The notes beneath the pieces are model-generated. The model was not told where the DNA came from. It saw nothing but the letters and a program-made list of their open reading frames with translations, and made no database searches. From positions 44,867 to 108,866 of the forward strand of contig CANMLL010000020.1 of assembly GCA_947498775.1 (NCBI GenBank): a stretch of 64,000 nt of DNA, written 5' to 3'. Positions 61,201 through 64,000 of the stretch are shown in pieces. Position numbers and translations under genes: made by a program. The DNA comes from an uncultured Aquimarina sp. Its GTDB lineage: Bacteria; Bacteroidota; Bacteroidia; Flavobacteriales; Flavobacteriaceae. The number at the start of each line of letters is the position of its first letter. Positions within the stretch are counted from its first letter, which is position 1.

Positions 61201-61483
61201 CATCTTCTTCTAATACCAAATTGATGGTAGTTCTCGAAGAAACTGGTATTTCCTGGGTAATATATCCCAGGTACGAAAACACCAAAATATCATCATTGTT
61301 GGCTTCGATAGCATAGTTTCCGTCAAAATCTGTAGTAGTTCCAGTTGCAGTTCCCTTAACTACAATTGTGGCCCCGGGTAAAGGACTTATGGCGTCCCGT
61401 ACAGTACCGGTGATTGTGGTTTGGGCGTACCCAAAACCAGCTAGAAGTACTGTAAACATTAAAATAAAGAGTTGTTTTCTCAT
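58256..61483 (-). CDS. SusC/RagA-family TonB-dependent outer-membrane receptor
   Basis: The 1075-residue protein has a signal peptide (to GYAQTT), a CarboxypepD_reg-like domain (about 22-95; TITGTVRDAISPLPGATIVV), a plug (about 115-240; TSLGFVEKRDKLSSTYSKID, IQIRGTSSLGG, PLIIVDGIPLNND) and a 22-strand barrel ending in YAFSIKFNY. It imports a ligand with energy from TonB, together with the SusD partner 12 bases downstream. Confidence 0.95.
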   Translation of the reverse strand: MRKQLFILMFTVLLAGFGYAQTTITGTVRDAISPLPGATIVVKGTATGTTTDFDGNYAIEANNDDILVFSYLGYITQEIPVSSRTTINLVLEEDAEALDEVIVTSLGFVEKRDKLSSTYSKIDADKLVQPVENKIIDGIAGKAAGVTISATSGDPGAGSNIQIRGTSSLGGSSQPLIIVDGIPLNNDTLEGSGSSDTSAGVSQQSRLNDLNPDDIESFQVFKGASAGAFYGTRALNGVIVITTKKGKKGKMSVSFTSGVSIDEISYKHPLQQSYGQGINGNYSPTSAFSWGDRILDRSGAADEVDTSGQFFESLVTDNVIYPIVQKNETNRYTDSNFDKVFGTGITLDNRFTISTGNEKGTYFLSGGHVDQKGTINSSFYKKTNFTLNTSQKFTDKLTANIKGNFVHTGSNRIQQGSNTAGLYLGLLRTSPDFDITDYIGDYNNGSGTIVQSRHRSYRRYLGNSDNPIYNNPLWTINEQENTATVNRFIGTAELQYQWNDHINSILRGGVDFYSDNRVYFFPYYTASAARRFGLLNDETINNQEYTMDILTSFRYELAEKLNTNIILGYGINDRRRKRDFIEANNFIANFRKPLDPSEISAKENITAEITRTLRRNIRFYGTANFDYADQLFLSFGGAFEKHSVLPKSNNTFFYPSVELGWTFSKIIEGFDALSFGKVRLAYGQVGNVPLAHREQTVFEVGAFSSFSDNIALEDFGGGFQFNEALGNPNLKPEIKTEYEAGIDLRFFKNRISLSTTYYQNETENSLLPISISPSIGFSEIYGNGATIENEGFEVELKYDFIKNKDWKASVAMNFSTNENLVSKLEGNGLVNYAPGSSIQSVAIEGQPLGVLYTQGALRNDDGSLVLDANGFPVVDTGGNLVVGDPNPDWLGGIQLTASYKNLTLAASVDTSQGNDLAQRTRFITSYFGTHADVGNTITLTESLVNYDGDVVPAGTTVRANVGNFGNGNVLLDESYYRTLYGFGDGKLNEFAVEDGSWTRLRELSLSYVLNSDSLQKNIGLNSIEFTASGRNLVIWTDVVGIDPDVNQFGVGRGRGLDYFSNPGVRTYAFSIKFNY

Positions 61484-61517
61484 ACAATTATGATTTGATT
61501 AGACAATAAAAGTGATT

Positions 61518-61540
61518 CCCTTCGACAAGCTTAGGGTGCA
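61518..61540. repeat. CCCTTCGACAAGCTTAGGG repeat upstream of susC
   Basis: Inverse form of the CACTGAGCTTGTCGAAGTG dispersed repeat, 35 bases before the susC start. Confidence 0.55.
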
Positions 61541-62131
61541 ATATGTTTTTTAATAAATTGTGATTTAGAAATAAAGGATAGGTAAGCACAAGTACTAAGA
61601 AATGAGGATGTTGATTGTGTACATGTGGAAAGTGAGTTCTGTTTTCTAAAAAAGTTGACATACCAAAGGTTTGTATGTTGTATTAAAATAGCATTAAATA
61701 CAGCACTAATCGCAAATACGATACCTAGTTTTTTTAGAAGCATTCTCCCTTTTTTACTCTTTTCACCAAAATCTATTTGCATGGCATATACGATAGCGTA
61801 TAAGACATACTTACAAATTTTAGAAATTAGCTTTGGGGCGGTTTGTAATCTAAATTATTGTTTGAATTGTTTGTTTTTGTTTTATTGGTTGTATTGGTTT
61901 CTTTATATAAAGACGTATAAAAATGAAATATCCCCTATTTGGAGATAACATTTTTTTAACAAATGGTAAGACATGGGGTCGGTTGTCAGTAACTTCCTGT
62001 TAAGGTATTAAAAAAATATTAAAAAATAATTTAAGTGGTAAGAAGATTTAAGAAATACGGGATGCTATTTTGAAGATTTTCGACTTAAAAAAGACTACCT
62101 TTTAGTAGTATAAATAGACGGTAATAAAATA
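61541..62131. other. Gap between susC and the TIR-like gene
   Basis: No convincing gene. A minus-strand frame over 61531-61782 encodes 83 residues with one hydrophobic stretch (KLGIVFAISAVFNAILI), but the rest is low-complexity Ser/Cys sequence that runs into a repeat. No promoter boxes with both elements were found for susC. Confidence 0.4.
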
Positions 62132-62677
62132 TTATGAAGCAAGCCAGGAACCTAGTTCTTTGGTCGCTCCGCCTGGAAATTCTACGCCATAGACTTCAGT
62201 TTCAATTTCGTGGATGTAGGGATATTTATCCAGATATTCTTCTCCACTATAATCGCTATAATCACCTCGTATTGGAAAAATAGCGATGTGTTCGAGATTT
62301 TTTTGACCGTGCAATTGCCCCAACATCCATTTACCCATTTTAGAGTTAATAGCATTCTCGGTAGCAAGAAAAATGAATTTTTGATTCGCCTTCATTTTTT
62401 CTTTAATAGCCAAATGAACACGTTTGGTGGCTTCGGTAGTATTTTCATACATGTCCTCATCTATCCAGTCGGCATAAACAAGTTCACCAAAACTATTTAA
62501 AAAGTTAATAGCACTATCCAATTCCTCGAGCTCATCATGCTTGTGAAAAACAAACACAGAAACCATTAGGTCACGAGGCTCTTCTTTAAAGAGTTGCAGA
62601 CTTTCGGCAACCGTCTTGGTATAGATCCTGGTGGCATTTCGATACTGTTTCAGCCCGTATTCTGGTAATATACTCAT
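62132..62677 (-). CDS. Stand-alone TIR-like domain protein
   Basis: The 181-residue protein reads like a bacterial TIR domain: MVSVFVFHKHDELEELDSAI at the first strand and helix, LVYADWIDEDM, then RVHLAIKEKMKANQKFIFLA, ENAINSKMGKWMLGQL and IAIFPIRGD. Bacterial TIR domains often act as NADases or cyclic-ADP-ribose synthases in phage defence, using a Glu in the ..W.xxEL helix. Here that helix reads KWMLGQL with no Glu, so it may be inactive or a binding protein. No defence partner gene is adjacent. Confidence 0.65.
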   Translation of the reverse strand: MSILPEYGLKQYRNATRIYTKTVAESLQLFKEEPRDLMVSVFVFHKHDELEELDSAINFLNSFGELVYADWIDEDMYENTTEATKRVHLAIKEKMKANQKFIFLATENAINSKMGKWMLGQLHGQKNLEHIAIFPIRGDYSDYSGEEYLDKYPYIHEIETEVYGVEFPGGATKELGSWLAS

Positions 62678-62817
62678 TTCTTGTGTGAAATATTTGTTGC
62701 AATATATAACGTTTTGGCTGCAGATTTTGTTGTAACAACGTTAAGTTTTGAACTTTTATTAGTCAATATATAATATAGGGTTATGAAGAAGTTAGTATAA
62801 GTATGAGTACAATAAGA

Positions 62818-62858
62818 AACCCCACAGGGTTTTAAAAAAATCCTATGGGGCTACCTAA
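62818..62858 (-). terminator. Hairpin, possible terminator for a minus-strand transcript
   Basis: CCCCATAGGAT and ATCCTGTGGGG-like arms (plus-strand CCCCACAGGGTTTT and AATCCTATGGGG) surround an A/T loop, with TTTCTTATT after it on the minus strand. The nearest upstream minus-strand gene ends 300 bases away. Confidence 0.35.
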
Positions 62859-63067
62859 CTAACACAAACTCAATTTTTGATTTTTTTAAACCTAGTATAG
62901 CCTGGGCTATGGCTGTTATTTTTGATCATGACAAACTTATGGCAAATACCAACGCTGCGGTATCGGGAATAAACCCCTTTTTTACGGGGGGAATTTCTGG
63001 TAGTGAGTTTATGAGTACTTGTCTTTTGGCAAGCTTTGGGTAAAAGTTTTGAGTATTTTGAGGAAAC

Positions 63068-63112
63068 GTCACATCGAGTGCGTGAGGAACGAGCGTGTGT
63101 CGAGATGTTTTC
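63068..63112. repeat. TCGAGTGCGTGAGGAACGAGCGTG..TCGAGA dispersed repeat
   Basis: GTCACATCGAGTGCGTGAGG then AACGAGCGTGTGTCGAGATG is an imperfect palindrome, of the same broad type as the GTCACTTCGAGCGTAGTCGAGAAG copy within paaH (28366-28390). It accounts for the open frame seen here on the minus strand. Confidence 0.5.
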
Positions 63113-63159
63113 ATGAAAACGAATATCAGAATTATCGTCCTGATATCTTCACCAGCTCT

Positions 63160-63363
63160 TTATTTCTGTGAATAATAAATTACAGTAATGAGTATGGCAA
63201 TAATTACTATTATTTTTACTAGATACCCTATAAGTACATTTTTTCGTAACTCTTTAGGGTTATAAAATGAATTGAAGTCTCTTTTACCCAAATACCAAAA
63301 GTATCTCAAGATTGCACCGAACCATTCTGAAGAATTTAATTCGTTGTCGGCTTCGGTCATCAA
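63160..63363 (-). CDS. Small single-pass membrane protein, hypothetical
   Basis: A 67-residue protein with a polar start (EADNELNSSEWFGAILRYFW), YNPKELRKN in the middle and one C-terminal transmembrane helix (about 43-63, LIGYLVKIIVIIAILITVIY). The basic residues before the helix suggest a cytosolic N-terminus. The sequence looks coding rather than random, but I cannot name a family with confidence. Confidence 0.6.
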   Translation of the reverse strand: MMTEADNELNSSEWFGAILRYFWYLGKRDFNSFYNPKELRKNVLIGYLVKIIVIIAILITVIYYSQK

Positions 63364-63986
63364 CTGTATTTCTTCTTTTTAGCGTCTTTCTCTTTTGACT
63401 TTATGGACAGTATTTTTCTTTAAAGTTTTTTGTTTTTGTCATCCCAGATTTGATCTGGGATCTATAGTATTGTTATTCTAATCACTATAAATACTATCAT
63501 TTTTTTGGTAGTGGATATGAGTTTCTTGTGACCACTAGTTAGCGGCATCGAGGGACTTTGCAAATATACACAGACCTTTCGATTAAGCCCCAAAGCCCTA
63601 TGTTTTTTATACGTTGTGGCTGTTGCACAACTTCTTTTTTTGGCTGAATCAGGTTATTTATTTGAATTTGAAAAAATAATTAACGCTGAAAACCAAAGAT
63701 TTATAAATTTTTTGAAAGTTGAAAACATATAATTTCTTTAAAATTTTGGGTTGCGTAACAATCATCGTTGTTGGCTACAGTATCATTTTTCAAATACAAT
63801 ATTCTTGAAATTTTGTCCTGATAGTTTAAACCCTTTTACCATTTCACTTGAGTCATAAATAAAATCTAACTTTCCAATTTTTGATGAATAAAAACTTTGA
63901 TGATTTAAAGGATTTAATACTATTATAATTCCCCCCTCAATTAGGGCAGTAATTTAAGTTCAAAAATTGATTAAATTTACTGTATT
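63364..63986. other. Repeat-bearing gap without a gene
   Basis: No credible ORF. It holds the GTCATCCCAGATTTGATCTG GGAT repeat copy (63438-63463), and short words GTTGTGGCTGTTGCACAAC (about 63614) and GCGTAACAATCATCGTTGTT (about 63754) that look like the edges of some inserted unit but could not be assigned. Confidence 0.35.
63438..63463. repeat. GTCATCCCAGATTTGATCTGGGAT repeat, second copy
   Basis: Matches 35693-35717 over its whole length. Confidence 0.7.
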
Positions 63987-64000
63987 ATGAAACGAAGAAA
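63987..64000 (+). CDS. Possible start of a gene cut by the window end
   Basis: ATG AAA CGA AGA AA (MKRRK or N) follows an AT-rich stretch. Only four complete codons are visible, so it is only a possibility. Confidence 0.2.

Noticed and set aside
61531..61782. 83-codon minus-strand frame upstream of susC
   Set aside because: Only one hydrophobic stretch looks protein-like; the C-terminal third is translated from a dispersed repeat, and no promoter was found.
62926..63114. 62-codon minus-strand frame
   Set aside because: Its start region is the TCGAGTGCGTGAGG...CGAGCGTG repeat read in reverse.
63600..63790. Integron attC-like site suggested by GTTGTGGC and GCGTAAC words
   Set aside because: The core bases do not fit the attC half-site consensus and there is no integrase or cassette array.

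Overview
The window looks like chromosome of a low-GC marine-type Bacteroidota, most likely family Flavobacteriaceae (an Aquimarina-like genome is a guess). The reasons are a SusC/SusD pair, a secreted protease with a type IX secretion sorting tail, a PorE-like OmpA protein, GSCFA, DUF4230, DUF4136 and DUF5522 proteins, and promoters of the Bacteroidota type (TTTG, about 20 bases, TAnnTTTG) rather than -35/-10 boxes. I see no rRNA, tRNA or CRISPR array.

Layout. 1-1.3 kb: end of a peptidoglycan hydrolase and the decayed remains of a sensor gene. 1.3-8.1 kb: SpoU methyltransferase, AGCS amino-acid symporter, PorE-like OmpA protein, and the ribosome-assembly GTPases era and der. 8.1-13.8 kb, mostly minus strand: acetyltransferase, AraC regulator, LemA-TPM-TPM operon, and a MerR-CapA-M23 operon. 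13.9-22 kb: alaS, a GxxExxY cassette, GSCFA protein, aromatic amino acid hydroxylase, secreted lysyl-endopeptidase-like protease and a META lipoprotein.

22.1-35.7 kb is the metabolic core: a TetR regulator followed by a phenylacetate catabolic operon (paaE-A-B-C-D-G-H-I-J-Z, a second crotonase, paaY). Phenylacetyl-CoA is epoxidised by PaaABC(D)E, isomerised by PaaG, opened and oxidised by PaaZ, and shortened by PaaJ, the crotonase and PaaH. Phenylacetate-CoA ligase (paaK) is not in the window. 35.8-40.8 kb holds a branched-chain module: dihydrolipoyl acyltransferase E2, BCAT and a fused E1 alpha-beta. A TetR-type palindrome lies in front of both units, so I infer that one regulator controls both. 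The phenylalanine hydroxylase at 18-19.8 kb fits an aromatic amino acid theme.

41-49.7 kb: polyphosphate kinase, a three-gene unit with a flavodoxin-like reductase, and a Crp-type regulator with a huge outer-membrane protein whose phosphoesterase half has lost its metal ligands. 50-51.6 kb: a frameshifted secreted protein and a short SSB enclosed by 95-base inverted repeats. 51.7-56.8 kb: DUF4230, DUF4136 and DUF5522 proteins, then a tight operon of an HExxH-like membrane protein, a PLP deaminase, a GH73-LysM lipoprotein and hemL. 56.8-61.5 kb: SusD and SusC. The right end has an orphan TIR-like protein and sparse, repeat-bearing sequence.

The most striking feature is repeat biology in the paa/branched-chain region. 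Four small ORFs (GxxExxY, two four-helix-bundle proteins, GIY-YIG) each sit between inverted repeats particular to that ORF. Other short palindromic repeats fill the gaps, and two appear to have been absorbed in frame into enzyme genes (paaH and the E2 linker).
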